A stretch of 64,000 nt of DNA from Microcebus murinus (Eukaryota; Chordata; Mammalia; Primates; Cheirogaleidae). Below the pieces are notes generated by a model, which saw nothing but the letters and a program-made list of their open reading frames with translations, was not told the DNA's origin and searched no databases. Location: contig NC_134107.1 of NCBI RefSeq assembly GCF_040939455.1, forward strand, positions 14,199,537 to 14,263,536. Direction: 5' to 3'. Positions within the stretch are counted from its first letter, which is position 1. Each line of letters starts with the position of its first letter. Position numbers and translations under genes: made by a program. Below are positions 35,105 through 46,914 of the stretch, in pieces.

Positions 35105-35465
35105 CAGGTAGTTTAAGTTGTGATCTCAAGTTCCTACGTTGAAATCTTACCCCCGTGTGACGGTATTAGGAGGTGGGGCCTTTGAGAAGTGACCAGGTCA
35201 CGAGAGTAGAGCCTTATGCATGGGATTAGTGCCCTTATAAAAGGGACTCCAGAGGGCTCTCTAGGCTTCTTTTCACCGTGTGAGTTCACAACGAGAAGTT
35301 GGCAGTCTGCAACCCGGAAGAGGCCCCCCCACCCCAGAGCCCGGCCATACTGGCACCTGACCTTGGACTTCCAGCCTCCAGAACTGTGGGAAATAAATTT
35401 TGTTGTCTATAAGCCACCCAGTAGATGGTATTCTTTTCTAACACCCTGAACTGATTAAGATACTT
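35105..35465 (+). mobile_element. MaLR solo LTR (MST/MLT1-like)
   Basis: gtgacggtattaggaggtgg, gccttatgcatgggattagt, gcccttataaaagggactcc, gggaaataaattttgttgtc. No internal coding region. Confidence 0.8.
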
Positions 35466-36149
35466 CCCCAGTTTCGCACACAGAAGTAGCATTATAAACA
35501 CACTGTTCTGGATCTGGCCTTTTTCATTAAAACCACCCCAGTGCTCTTTCCCTCTCCGTATAGAAAGCTTCCTTGTCCTTCTTCACAGCTGCATACTATT
35601 CCTCCCACCGTGTATTTGGCCAGACCCCTGCAAAATGCATGCTTATGTTGTCGCCCTCTTTTGCCAGTACAGGCAATGCAGCCCTGCATATCACCCATGC
35701 ACAGCTCTACCTGTGCATGGAATAAAATGTAGGAGGAATAAAATGTAGACTCAGGACTGCTAAGTTAAAGGGAAAAATGCGTTTGCAACTTTGATAAATA
35801 TTGCAAAATTGCCCTCCACAGGGGATATGCCAGGATGAAACCCCACCAGCAACATATGAACATTGTTTGCTTTTTTAAGTGAACCGAATACAATACTTTC
35901 CATCTTGAAAGCAAAAGCATACTCCTCATAGAGTGTTGGGAAAAGACAATCACAAAGCGGAAAATAAAAATTACTCATAATCTGAATGTGCAGAGACCTC
36001 CTGGATTCGTAACCTGGCACGTTTCCTTCGAGTCTTGATTCATACTCTGCCTGCTGTTCATAACCTGCTTCATTCACTCAGCCAATATTTTGTGAACAGT
36101 TTCTCACGTCAGTAAATATTTTTTTTTTCAACCCTCAGAGAGGAAGGTA
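35466..36149. other. Likely old LINE debris
   Basis: Phrases such as cacagctgcatactattcct and attgccctccacaggggata resemble decayed L1/HAL1. Not coding. Confidence 0.35.
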
Positions 36150-36375
36150 GAGATTTTAAGCAAGTGGACCCTGGTTCAAATCTCGGTTCTACCTCTTTCT
36201 ATCTAATGTCAGGCAAGTTGCATAACTGTTCCCTGCTTCAGTTTCCTCCTTGTAGAATGGGGATCATAAAAGCCCCTCCCCTAGCACGTGGTCCTTGTGG
36301 GGCTGAGGGAGTGAAATGCACCTGAAATGCACAAACAGGGCTTGGCACAGTAAGCACGAGAAATGTTAGCCTGCG
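36150..36375 (+). repeat. MIR
   Basis: ccctggttcaaatctcggtt, tcaggcaagttgcataactg, cttcagtttcctccttgtag, ggcttggcacagtaagcac. Confidence 0.85.
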
Positions 36376-36394
36376 TCATTTCTGACCACAGGGC

Positions 36395-36500
36395 ATTCCC
36401 TCGGATAAACATGCATAGTTTATTTAATAAATTCCTTATTGTTGGACATTGAGGTTATTTCTGTGTTTTCATTGTTCACAGCAATGCTGCGATGATGCAG
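36395..36500 (-). repeat. L1/HAL1-like fragment
   Basis: ttattgttggacattgaggt and tcacagcaatgctgcgatga. Confidence 0.55.
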
Positions 36501-36779
36501 CTTTGTGGCTACAGCTTTACCCAGAGCCCTGGCCTTCTTTGCTGACGCAGGTGGGTGGGCAGGTGTGGCTTGTCTCTCATGGCTGCTCAGGGTCGCCCCG
36601 ATGTGGCCCCTTGGAACTCTCTGGGGCTGGTTTTCTCATCCCTTCCGCTCTGGATTTTCCTTCCTGTAGGCTGGAGGGGCAGTGCTGGGGCTTCTTGACG
36701 CCTCTCTCAGCCCCACGGCCTGAGTCAATCAGGTCACCTCCCTTGGCCACGAGAATGTCAGAGCCTTAAAAGCACCCGC

Positions 36780-37045
36780 CAGCTGACGAGTGGATTCTAG
36801 AAATGCGGTCCAGCCCCGAAATGGAGCATCACTCAGCAACATGCAGGAATGATCCCATACATGCTAAAACATGGATGAGCCTTGAAAATAGTATTATGCT
36901 AAGTGAGAGAACACAAATGAAAGACACAAAAGGCCACACATTATATGATTCCATGTATATGAAATGCCCACAGGAGGCACATCATAGAGACAGGAAACAG
37001 ATTAGGGTTTCCAAGGGCTGGGAGGAGGCAGAATGGGGAGTGACT
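36780..37045 (+). repeat. L1M 3' fragment
   Basis: Sense L1: acatggatgagccttgaaaa, atgctaagtgagagaacac, tttccaagggctgggagg. Confidence 0.8.
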
Positions 37046-37334
37046 GCTAAGCAGTACGTGAAGGCCCTTCTGATGCCTCACCACCCGCTACAGTCACCTG
37101 GAAAGCTTTGAAAATCTCGATGCCAAGGAGGCACCCGACCAAGTAAATCCAACGAACCCCATGGGAAGACAGGGCTAGGACCCAGCACCCACATGCTCTT
37201 AAAACAACAAAACAAGTAAAACTAAACAATTTATCTGGTCTGACGGGGGAAGACCCTGATGGCCCAGAAAGGTGAGTAATGAGCTTGGCAAATCACAGGC
37301 TGCCCCACGAGGGAGACAAAGTGCTTTGCGCAGA

Positions 37335-37505
37335 AGAGGTCCGGCTCTGGAGCTGGGTCAGCCTAGGTTCAAATCCCGACGCTACCACTTTGGCCTAATC
37401 ACCGAACCCTCTTCCCACCTTGGTTTCCAGTACTGTTCTGCAGGGATCAGACGAGATGCTCCACTGTGTCTGGCACGTCACGAGCACTTGTTTTAAGCCT
37501 TTCCA
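37335..37505 (+). repeat. MIR next to CpG island
   Basis: gcctaggttcaaatcccgac, gcctaatcaccgaaccctct, ccttggtttccagtactg, gcacgtcacgagcacttg. Confidence 0.7.
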
Positions 37506-37799
37506 GCGAGCTCGGAGAGGAACGCGGAAGCGCGTCGGGACTCCTGACCCAGTTTCCCCGCCCTTCCATGCCGGTAATGACCATAGGCATGTTGGGCGCT
37601 CCACGCGGCACCCCTCCCACAAGGCAGCTATGCAGAGCCCGGCGGGGGGGGGGTGCCTTGCCCTAGGTCCCCTGCCTGAACCCCGAGTTCTCTTCTGGAT
37701 GGATGCACGTAAGGGTGGGATGAAGAAGTGGGGCGCAGCACCAAGCGCAAGCACTGGCACCTTAAGAGGAGCTCGAGATACGTCTGCGAGCCCGGGAGG

Positions 37800-38030
37800 G
37801 ACGGCCCGGGGCCTGAAAGCTGTGGGCGGGAGCAGCCGGCGGCGGCGGGAGGGTCCGCGCGGACAGGTGCAGTCCCCCGTGCGGCCACTAGGCGTCCCCA
37901 CGCTCCGCGCAACGGCGCCCAGCCCGGCTAACGCGGAGTCCGGCGGGGTGGTGGCCGCGGGGGACGCCGGCCCCGCCTCCCGAGCCGTCGGTGCCTCCTG
38001 CTGTCCCCTGGGCTCGGGCCACAGATCGCG
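37800..38030 (+). other. Possible non-coding first exon
   Basis: The island's densest part ends at a usable plus-strand donor, ATCGCG|GTGAGGACC (GT at 38031). If transcription starts near 37800, this would be an untranslated first exon of a plus-strand gene continuing to the right. The start is a guess from CpG density; only the donor motif is seen. Confidence 0.22.
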
Positions 38031-38092
38031 GTGAGGACCGGCCTCTGGAACTGGCGAGCGCAGTGGGAACGGGACAGGGCGGGGCGTACTTC

Positions 38093-38180
38093 ACGCGGGT
38101 TGAGCACCTACTGTGTGCTCGTTTTCTTTAACCCCCGCAGCTACGCCCCTGTGAGCAGAGGCTGTTTCCTCCGCTCTGCA
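38093..38180 (-). repeat. MIR fragment inside CpG island
   Basis: ttgagcacctactgtgtgct, then diverged tttaacccccgcagctacgc. The acceptor-like 'cccccgcag' here is MIR-derived. Confidence 0.6.
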
Positions 38181-39264
38181 AAGGAGCTGGAAGAGGGGCA
38201 GTGCCCGGGCTCCGGGCTCCGGAGGGGCCGGGATCCCAGCCCGACTCCAGGCAGCCTGCGCTCTCCCGCCGGGCGGGGCTCTCGGGGCCTGGCCAGGAGG
38301 TCGGAGGGCGCCGCCGCCTGCACGCCACTCACGTGCACTGACACCCGCCCCCGCGCACGCACGGCCCCGGCCTCGAATCTCAGAGCCCCCAGCCGGGATT
38401 CGATCCTCCTGGACCCTCAGACGAGCTTCCTGTGGAGGGGCGAGCGGGGAGGAGTTGCCCTACTCTGGCATCCCTGTGCTGCTTATTGTCTTCTCTCTGC
38501 ACACACTTTGCGTCAAGGGCTTGCCTTCTCCGTTCCCATGAGAACACTGCGCTTTTTCTCAAATGAAGGTTCCTTGATAGTTTTTTCCTGTTATTACAAA
38601 AGCAATTTGTGCCACTGCAGAAAACACAGAGAAGCCAGCACAGAAACTCGCCCTCCCCTCCTCGAGGGACAGCCCAGGCTGACACGTGTGCAACCCTCCT
38701 CCTTGGCACCACCAGCCCTGGCGACCCCGACACGTCTGAGCCGGTTCTCCGGACTCCTGGGCTGGGCCACCAGCCCCGTCATGGGTCCCGTGTGCCCTGG
38801 AGCAGGGTCTCCCGTTTTGGGGTGGGCATGGGACGATCTCAGAGGGGCATTTCCCCTAAGACTCAGGATGCAGTCCTCTCGTGTGAGTCAAATGGATCTG
38901 GGGCTGGGCTAATAAGAGGGAGCTCCCGGGTACCAAGGGGTCACCTGCAGACCGCAAGAGGCAGGGATGGGAGAGCCTCCACTCAGTGCCAGAGCTGAGC
39001 AAGTGCGCACGCAGTTCTGCCACAGACAGACAGCTGAGGCCATCACAGAGACCCCCAGTGTCCTGCGTCCCAGCCCTGACCGGCTTTATGGGCGTGCAAC
39101 CTGTGCAGCCTCGCCAGGCCCCACGTGCAGAAGGACCCACACTTGATTTAATGCTCTGCTGTGGCCATCTTGAAGTGCTTAATAATTTTTGAGCAAGGGC
39201 CCCCCATTTTCATTTTGCACTGGGCTCTGCAAACTGTGTGGCTGTCCTTGTTCCTTATAACAAT

Positions 39265-39375
39265 AATGCCTATTACTGACGGAGAGCTTGCTGTATACCC
39301 GGCACCACATATTTTCTTCCATATACAGTGCAATTCACCTGTCCCTCACAGCAGCCAGGTGTAAATTGCCTCTCT
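39265..39375 (-). repeat. MIR fragment
   Basis: gagagcttgctgtatacccg, caattcacctgtccctcaca. Confidence 0.45.
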
Positions 39376-39409
39376 TAGATTCAGCCGAGCTGCATGACCA
39401 TGTGGACCG

Positions 39410-39545
39410 GGTGCTAGCACTTCATATATGCTAACGCTTGCAAGGCTCTCGGCAATCCGAGTACCATTACCATCCACATTACGGATGAGGATCTGAAGCC
39501 CGGGAGGTTAAGCGGCTCGCCTGCAGTTGCAGAGCTAGTGACAAT
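39410..39545 (-). repeat. MIR fragment
   Basis: ccacattacggatgaggatc, tgaagcccgggaggttaagc. Confidence 0.7.
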
Positions 39546-40109
39546 CGCGCCATTGTGTGAGGAGCCAGCCTAAAGACCCTACCCTCCTTGCCGGGCTGGC
39601 CAGGGGCTGTCCCAGGAGCTCTGCAGTCCCCCGTCCTGCCCTGCCCTGCCTGCACCCCAGCCGTGGCAGGTGCCCAGCAGTGCCTGGTGGGTGAGCAGCT
39701 CCAGCCGCACTGTCAGTTCCTATTCCTGCCACCTCCTGATCCGCCTGATCATCTGCCACACTCTGCCTCCTCCTGTGCCCAGGTGTGCAATCTGCTCCCC
39801 AGCTTGGGCGAGGAGCAGTGGGGCCGAGAAGTGTCAGTTTCCATTTCCCCCCATGGTGTGGAGATCCCTGAGTGTTCTGGGCTGCAACTGTGGCTCCAGG
39901 AACCCTGGTTCATCAGTGCTGGTTACTGCTGCGCTGACAGCCCAGGGGGAGGGGGCTGATGCCACAGTGAGCCCAGGTGGCTGGGGACGGGGTGGATAGA
40001 CCAGCACTGGGAGATTCTCACATGCCCAGGCTGACTTGTTTGCCGTCTTTGTCTCAGCTCCCAGGCCTGTAAGATAGGGTACAAAAACCAGGCCCAGCAG
40101 GTAAGAATT

Positions 40110-40800
<691 letters not shown>

Positions 40801-41144
40801 CAAGTGTGATGGAGGTGGTGCTGGGATATGAGGAGAGCTGGCCCCTACTGCAAGGCCTTGCCTGGCCCAGCCAGGGTCAAGTGCAGGGCTGTCTTCCCAC
40901 AGCCAGGCTGCCCGGGAGTTGGTAGCTGGGGTCTGTGAGAGCTGGTCACAAGGCAGGTGGCTGAGGGCCAGGAACTAAGCCGCCAGGAGGCCTTTGACAG
41001 GTGTGTGGGGACATCTTCTTTCAGAGGCAGCTGTGGCAGTGGGATGGGAGAGACCTAGGCCACCTGCCAGACTCTCTCCTGCCCCTCCCAGGGGGCTGTG
41101 GGGTCCGGCTTCCCTCTGCCAGCCCCCAGCAGACCCCATTCCGT

Positions 41145-41300
41145 GCACCCCCAAGCTGTGCTCCCAAACTTTTCTGTGCACACGAATCCTCCGAGGAGCT
41201 TGTGAACATGCTTATTCGGACTCAGCAGTCAGGGCGGGCCCGGGACTCTGCATTTCTAATCAGCTCCCAGGGATGCGAGGCCACGCTTTGAGTAGCCAGC
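41145..41300. repeat. MER5-like hAT
   Basis: ctcccaaacttttctgtgca, gactctgcatttctaatcag, ctttgagtagccag. Confidence 0.65.
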
Positions 41301-41514
41301 ACCTGAAACAGTATATACATGTAAGTGATGAAGATTATGATAATTCGGGGTGTCGGGTTATTACCGGGTCTGACTCTAGCCGACTTCGAAGGCCTGTCTG
41401 GGAGAAAATGCTCCCCAGAGGTCAAAAGGAACTCAAGGCCTAGGGGGCCCTAGGGTCTGATTTTGCTTCTAGAAGCAAAGAGACAGGCAGAAAGTACCTT
41501 TCAGCTTGAGTGAC

Positions 41515-42115
41515 ATCGACAGTGGTTCCCAAACTCCAGGCCCCACGGCTGCATGAGAACCACTTGGGGATATTTTAAAAATATAGATTCTGTGCACTCG
41601 CTCTCTCTCTCTTTCTCCCCCTCTTTTGCCTTTCTGTCTCCTGTCACGTATGACGCAAGAAGGCCCTTGCCAGATGCCAGAATCTTACAAAATAAATACA
41701 GATTCTGAGTCACAAAGAAACGAACTGTGTGTGATTCCCTCATCTGAGCCATGTGATGTAGTCAAATTCATAGAAACAGAAATAGGGTGGTGGTTGCCAA
41801 GGGCTGGGAGAGAGGAGGTGGAAAATTGCTGTTTAGTGGGTATGGAGTTTCAGATTTGCAAGAGAAAAAGTTCTGGAGATCTGTTTTACAACAATGTGAA
41901 TACACTTAACGCCACTGAACTATACACTTAAAAATGGCTGCGATGATAAATTTGTATGTTATATGGGTTATTTGTCACAATAAAAACAAAACAAAACAGA
42001 TGCTGGTCCTGGCCTCTGGAATCCTATTCAAGAGCACCAGGGTGGAGCCCAGGAATCTATTGTTCTAAAATCTCTCCAGGGGATCTGAACTCGTGGCCAG
42101 GCTTGGGGACTGCTG
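41515..42115. repeat. MER5-like element split by L1
   Basis: The left half (41515-41590: gtggttcccaaactccaggc, ttggggatattttaaaaata) and right half (41997-42115: gtggagcccaggaatctatt, cttggggactgctggc) together make one MER5-like element; L1 lies between. Confidence 0.65.
41595..41996 (+). repeat. L1M 3' end inserted in MER5
   Basis: gtggtggttgccaagggctg, aagttctggagatctgtttt, gaactatacacttaaaaatg, then cacaataaaaacaaaacaaa as the A-rich end. Starts with a short ct repeat. Confidence 0.85.
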
Positions 42116-42139
42116 GCTGTGGGAAGGTTGTACCCTGAA

Positions 42140-42290
42140 TGTCTCCGGAATCTCCCCCCCTCTCCCTGCAGCTGCTCCGTGATCTTTCTAAACCACAAAC
42201 CTGATCCTGTCCCACAGCTCTGTTAAAACTGTTCCATGGCCTCCCGTTGCCCTCGGTACAAAATAGAAAAAAGCACAACTTTCTCAGCAG
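42140..42290 (+). repeat. L2 fragment
   Basis: ctgatcctgtcccacagctc, ttccatggcctcccgttgcc, ctcggtacaaaatag. Confidence 0.65.
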
Positions 42291-42941
42291 AGTGGAGTCA
42301 GGGACTCAGCCGTGTGAACAGAGTATTACAACCGGAGGCGTTTGGAGCTCGGCAGAGGTCTGTGCCCCGGAGCAGAGCATGGGGAGGCAGAGATGAATTC
42401 TGCTGGGGGTGCAGGGAAGCTGCCCGGACAGAGAGGCCTTGCTGGGCCTTGGAAGGTGAGCAGGTGTTCGCTCAGAGACTGGGGTGAAGGCCAGAGGTAG
42501 GCAGTGCAGGGGGCAGAGGGAGAAGAGGGTCCCAGGCAGCCAGACAGCATCCCTGAAGGCAGGGAGGTAAGTGAGGGTGTGCACCCCATTGGGGAGGGAA
42601 GGGGTGAACTGGGGGGACAGGGAAAGGCGAGGGCGGGACAGGCAGGGAGAAGGTGAAAGCCTGGTAAAGCGGGGAGGGGCTGGGGGCTGAGCACCTTCAA
42701 GTTGCCTCCCGGAGACATCTGATCCCCCAGTGCCGCCCAGGCCCAGGGTCGGTTACCAGCTTCCCGGCCTGCCCTCTCCTTGGTGGGCGCCTTGGGCAAG
42801 GTGATCTGGCCAGGAGGGACAACAACTCTGCCCCCTCCCCCAGAGCCCCCAGGGTCCCCAGCTCACTGCTCACACCCCCGGCTCTCAGCCCCTCCCCAAA
42901 GGGCCTGCCTGGTTCTTCCCTGACACCACTCCCTCCCCTTC

Positions 42942-42975
<34 letters not shown>

Positions 42976-43680
42976 TGTGTGTGTGTGCGCGCCTGAGTCT
43001 CTTCAAGGTCGCCTGGTCAAGCAGTGTCTGTCTTTGCCTGTCTGTGCATCTGTTTATTTGTGGCCATTTCCTAAAAGCTGGCCTGCCACAGCGTGTGTGG
43101 CTTTGTGAGTGTGTCCCCTTCAGGGGCGTCATCCTAAGACATAAGCGGTGATGCCAGGGCCGCAGAGGTAGGGACCCAGCAAGAGGACGCGGCTCAGCTG
43201 TAATTCCGTAATTCCATCAGCCCCGCCCCCAGCGCCCCCAGAGGAACAAGGAAGAAGAGAGAGTCCGCGAGTCCGAGAGTGTCAGCGAGGTTGAATGCCC
43301 CTCCTGTCTGCTCAGTGCCCCGCACCACGGTAGAGGAATTGGGGAGCTGCTGCCGACACCCAGCATGCATTTCAGAAAGGGCCCCTTCGCCCCCCGTCAG
43401 AGATGGAATAAACGCGTCCCCTGGGGCTGGGGCTGAGGCTGGGGCCCCTTTTACAGCCCCCCTCCCCACTGGGAAGCCTCTTTCCTCTGCCCACCGGCAA
43501 CCCCACCACCCCTTGCCCGGAACAGGAGCAAGGCTCCACCAGGCCGTGGGCCCTGGCGCCCAGGCCAGCCGTGGGCCCTGGCAGAGGACCCAAAGACTCC
43601 ACGCTCGGGGCCAGCGCCGTGTGGCCCCAGCTGGGGGCAGGTCACACGAGGGGCTCACATGGCTTCTGTCTTCTCGGCAG
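42291..43680. other. GC-rich unique sequence
   Basis: Apart from the GT microsatellite nothing is recognised. Opposing frames of 150-230 codons overlap and are rejected. Confidence 0.4.
42943..42990 (+). repeat. (GT)n microsatellite
   Basis: Nearly pure gt repeat ending gtgcgcgcc; likely length-polymorphic, and the alternating sequence can adopt Z-DNA. Confidence 0.95.
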
Positions 43681-43750
43681 GAGATGGGAACAGAGAAATC
43701 CCTGCAAACGCTGGAAGAGAAGTCACGTCCCCTAATTCTTGGCAGGAAAG
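43681..43750 (+). CDS. Possible 70-base internal exon (weak)
   Basis: A good acceptor (cttctgtcttctcggcag) ends at 43680, and 70 open bases follow to a moderate donor (AAAG|GTAATA). The frame reads EMGTEKSLQTLEEKSRPLIL and three residues more. The block looks less decayed than its surroundings and may instead be conserved non-coding DNA. Not recognised. Confidence 0.17.
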
Positions 43751-44049
43751 GTAATAGGATGCATTTGTAAGCCCGTTGCTGGGACAGGCGTGTTAATGGT
43801 GCTAAACATCTGAAAATGCCCAGAGCCACATGGAGGAATGAATCCGCCCCGAGAGCCTGAGGTCGCATTGAGACGGCACCCAGGAGTGGCAAGGACGCTG
43901 GCCCGGGAGTCTGAGCCCTGGCTCACCCCGGCTTGGCCACCAGCTTGCTGCGGTCCCCGCACAGCCCTGGCCTCCCTAGGCAGGAAAACACTGCTGCATG
44001 CCAGGCGGCTCTCTTGGGTCACCCAACTGAAGCCGAGCCATGGTCCTGT

Positions 44050-44175
44050 GCGGTGGTGTCATCATTACTTCTGTTTTGTGGAAGAGGAAACTGAGGTTCC
44101 CTGAAGGAGGTGCCTCTTGCCACAGCTGGAACGAAGGGGGGAAGACTGTACCCTGACTTACGGCTGAGGGCCTTA
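44050..44175 (-). repeat. MIR fragment
   Basis: tggaagaggaaactgaggtt and ggaggtgcctcttgccac. Confidence 0.6.
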
Positions 44176-44519
44176 AATGACAGGTCTGGACTACGGGTCA
44201 GCCAGGGCAGACGTTCCCTCAGTGTCCACTAGGAGGCGCCCTAGACTGCTTCTCCTGGTTGGCACCAGCACCTCCATCCCTCAGCCCGAGTGGTCTCCCC
44301 GGATGGTCTCTGAGACAGGCGGGATGGGGGCTGCCAGCGCCTGGGGCAAGGTGGGGAGGCACATTGGCCTCCCACCCCCTTCTTTCCCACCCCTATGGGG
44401 GAGCCTTCTGCCCTCACCTTCCAAGGGTAAGGGAGGGAAGAGTGGAGGGGTCTCAAACCCTCAGGGACACGGGGGCCCACTGGTCCCCTCCTCAGGCCCC
44501 TTGGGAACCCCGTGTGTCA

Positions 44520-44620
44520 GATTGGGATCAGTTACAGATGTCAGAGCTCAGAGAGGGTTAGCAGCTTGCCTAAGGTCACACAGCCAGGTCCATCTGATTC
44601 TGAATGCCTCAACTCAGTCC
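44520..44620 (-). repeat. MIR fragment
   Basis: agagctcagagagggttagc and ttgcctaaggtcacacagcc. Confidence 0.8.
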
Positions 44621-45159
44621 TGGTTCAGGAGAGGTTCGGGACAGAGGTGCTGGACTCAGCTGGTCACGTGGCCCACAGCAGGCAGGAAGGTGCTGGTCAG
44701 CTTGGCCTGCAGGCCTTGCTCAGGGTGTTCCTACACTCAGGGGTCAAGGGCCAGATCCGGGTAGTCAGGACTGGGTGTGGGGGCTTCTAAAAGGGCAGGG
44801 GGAGACACTCAGCTGCCAGCCGGTGGATGTCCCTGGCGTGTCAGTATCTGTCTCTATCTGAAAGTGGGCGTGTAAGTGGGGGTGGGGACAGCTGGGCGTG
44901 GGTCGGGCCCAAGACTGCAGGCCTCTGGGGGTGGGGCTGTGATGGGGGTGCTCGGGCAGCCGCTTGGGGCGGCCGAAGAATCCAGCCTGAGTGTTCCGAG
45001 CTGGAGCTGCGAGGAGCTGACTGGGAGGGGCTGGGCTGGATGTGGGGAGTGACAGTGACATTGAGTACGGGGACACAGGGCCCTTCTCTCCCTGCCCGGC
45101 TTTCTGGAGGGCAGCTGCTTCCCCGCCAGCCGTGGCAGGTGGTCTGGACCTGCCAGGCA

Positions 45160-45450
45160 CCTGGAGGGCAGCCTAGTGTCAGGGGAGAGAGCCGCCCCCG
45201 TGCCCGGCTCTCGCAGCTGGGACCCCCCCCCCAGAGCTGCCATGGCCCCCAGAGCCCTCCCCGACGCAGAGACCACCCAGCCCAAGCCCGGTTACTCGGA
45301 TCCCCGGCGCCGGGGAGGCAGGCCGGGCTGGAGACTGGCACATCCGGCCTCCCGGCGCAGCACAGCCGGGAGACGGGCGTGCTGTCTCCCAGTGCCCATG
45401 ACAACGGCTGTCTGGGCGTGGGGCTCCATCCCGGGACGCAGACGTAGTGA
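45160..45450. promoter_or_regulatory. Small CpG-rich block
   Basis: About 290 bases with raised CpG content and a run of ten C near 45225. A plus-strand ATG at 45242 opens a frame of about 100 codons that I do not recognise and do not call. The block is shorter and weaker than the other two islands. It could be an alternative promoter, an enhancer or simply GC-rich DNA. Confidence 0.35.
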
Positions 45451-45573
45451 GGGGACATCGGCCAGAGGAGCTGTCCTGGAAAATCCCAGCCCTTCCCCAG
45501 GCAGGTCACAGAACCGGCTCTCCCAGCCGAGGCCCTTCCTACCGGCAACGTGTCCAGGGGCACCTGACTGGAA

Positions 45574-45583
45574 CTATAAATAG
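45574..45583. promoter_or_regulatory. CTATAAATAG (TATA box or MEF2-type site)
   Basis: This 10-mer fits both the MEF2 consensus YTAWWWWTAR and a strong TATA box followed by AGAGGG. It stands alone in GC-rich DNA about 120 bases right of the CpG-rich block. Motif only. Confidence 0.3.
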
Positions 45584-45785
45584 AGGGATGACGGAAGGCT
45601 CCGGAAGCCCAGGGGAGGGCAGGAGAAAGCGGTTCTGACTCTCTCCTGGAGAGGCCCAGGGAAGCTGCGCTGGCAGGGCAGCACTTCCGTGGTGGGTCTT
45701 CCCGGTTGAATAGGAGTCCCCTGGCAGAGGAGGTCCAGGAGGGGCCTTCGGGCAGGGGAGACAGGCTAGTGAAGCATGAGGTGGG

Positions 45786-46063
45786 AGCTGGGCACAGGGG
45801 CTCACATCTGTGAGCCCAGCTCCTCGGGAGGCTCACTTGAGGCCAGGAGTTCAAGACCAGCCTGGGCAACAGAGGGAGACCCCATCTCTACAAAAATGAA
45901 AAAAATTAGCCGATCATGGTCGCACTGCTCTGTAGCCCCAACTCCTGGGGAGGGTGAGGCAGGAGGATCATTTGAGCACAGGAGTTCGAGGCTGCAGTGA
46001 GCTATGATCGTGCCACTGTACTCTAACCTGGGCCAAAGAGCAAGACCCCACCGACTGAAAAAA
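45786..46063 (+). repeat. Old Alu
   Basis: Sense Alu with many changes (ttgaggccaggagttcaaga, gcagtgagctatgatcgtgc). No clear duplication; AluJ-like age. Confidence 0.85.
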
Positions 46064-46289
46064 GGCAGGAGGAAGAAATGGAGCGGGCAGGCGACCCAGA
46101 GAGGCTAGGCAAAGGCTACAGAGGGCGTGAGAGTGATGAGACCCAGAGGCTAAGGGCCCTGAATGCCAGGCCCAGGGTCTGTTCTGGAGGACCGAGTCTT
46201 GCTCGTAGAAGAACAAGTAACATATGCGAACAAGGCTACCTGGGGTTTAGTGCAGAAAGTACACGGCCACCTTTCCCCAGTGGATTGGA

Positions 46290-46835
46290 GGGATACTGTG
46301 GTGTGCCAGAGACTGCTAACTGTTCCCCAACATCTGTTCTCTCTGTCTTCTTTGCCACAGGACTTCTGTTTTTTAGCTGGGTGTACAACCGCCTGAAATA
46401 AAGACTATATTTCCCAGCCTCCCTTACAGCCAGGTATGGCCTTGTGAATAAGTTCCTCTTATGTAAGAAGTAATGCCATTCAAAGGCAAAGGGTTATGCT
46501 CTTTCTCCTCTTCTTTCTGAAAGGAAAGGAAGATGCATGTGATTGCTGGAGTTGGAGCAGCTACCTTGGAGCATGAGGTAAAAGCTACATGTTAAGGATG
46601 ATCAAGCAATAAGAAAGAAGTGATCTGGGTTCCTGATGTTTTTAGAGCTTCCAAAGTATTAAGATCATCTTTTGGGAAAACGAATTAAAAAAAGAAAAAG
46701 AGTTTCCACACCAGCCCTGGGCCAGATACCTCCAAATATCATTTACTTGAGAGAAAGATAAACTTCTATATCATAGTTCACCACACTGTTTCTTTGGGTT
46801 TTTCTATCTCCTTTATATCTAAACACACACAGGTC
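46290..46835 (+). repeat. Dispersed LTR-like repeat
   Basis: Common mammalian repeat text: tatttcccagcctcccttac, ttgctggagttggagcagct, gagagaaagataaacttcta. Family not named. Confidence 0.5.
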
Positions 46836-46914
46836 AAGAATTAACCCCTCTCCACATGTTCTGGTTAACAGAAGAAAAAAATAAAATAAAATAAAAAATA
46901 AAGAATTAACCCCT
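46836..46914 (+). mobile_element. 51-base retroposed insert with 14-base target duplication
   Basis: aagaattaacccct occurs exactly at 46836-46849 and 46901-46914. Between them lie about 22 unique bases and an A-rich (taaaa)n tail. This is the footprint of L1-mediated target-primed insertion of a severely truncated element. Confidence 0.75.

Larger units (their letters stand above)
37480..38380. promoter_or_regulatory. Second CpG island
   Basis: GC-rich, CpG-dense sequence, densest at 37780-38070, with GC boxes and CGG-rich runs. An MIR fragment (about 38093-38180) splits it, after which CpG density stays raised to about 38380. This is the second strongest promoter candidate. No convincing start codon with a splice donor is visible, so a first exon here would probably be non-coding. 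Confidence 0.65.
38381..40109. other. GC-rich, no gene called
   Basis: The 293-codon plus frame from 38031 runs out of the CpG island without domains. Two MIR pieces are listed separately. Confidence 0.4.
43751..45159. other. GC-rich unique sequence between MIR pieces
   Basis: No further feature. A minus frame of 342 codons (44841-45869) starts inside an Alu and is rejected. Confidence 0.4.

Noticed and set aside
38100..38150. Acceptor-like cccccgcag near the second island
   Set aside because: It is part of an MIR fragment.
38031..38912. 293-codon plus-strand frame out of CpG island 2
   Set aside because: Crosses an MIR fragment and lacks domains. The sequence better fits a non-coding first exon ending at 38030 followed by intron.
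44841..45869. 342-codon open frame on the minus strand, the longest in the window
   Set aside because: It begins inside an antisense Alu, is matched by overlapping frames on the other strand, has proline/serine/glycine-rich content typical of GC-rich random sequence, and shows no domain.
46340..46372. Acceptor-like ctgtcttctttgccacag
   Set aside because: It lies inside a dispersed LTR-like repeat and no exon follows.
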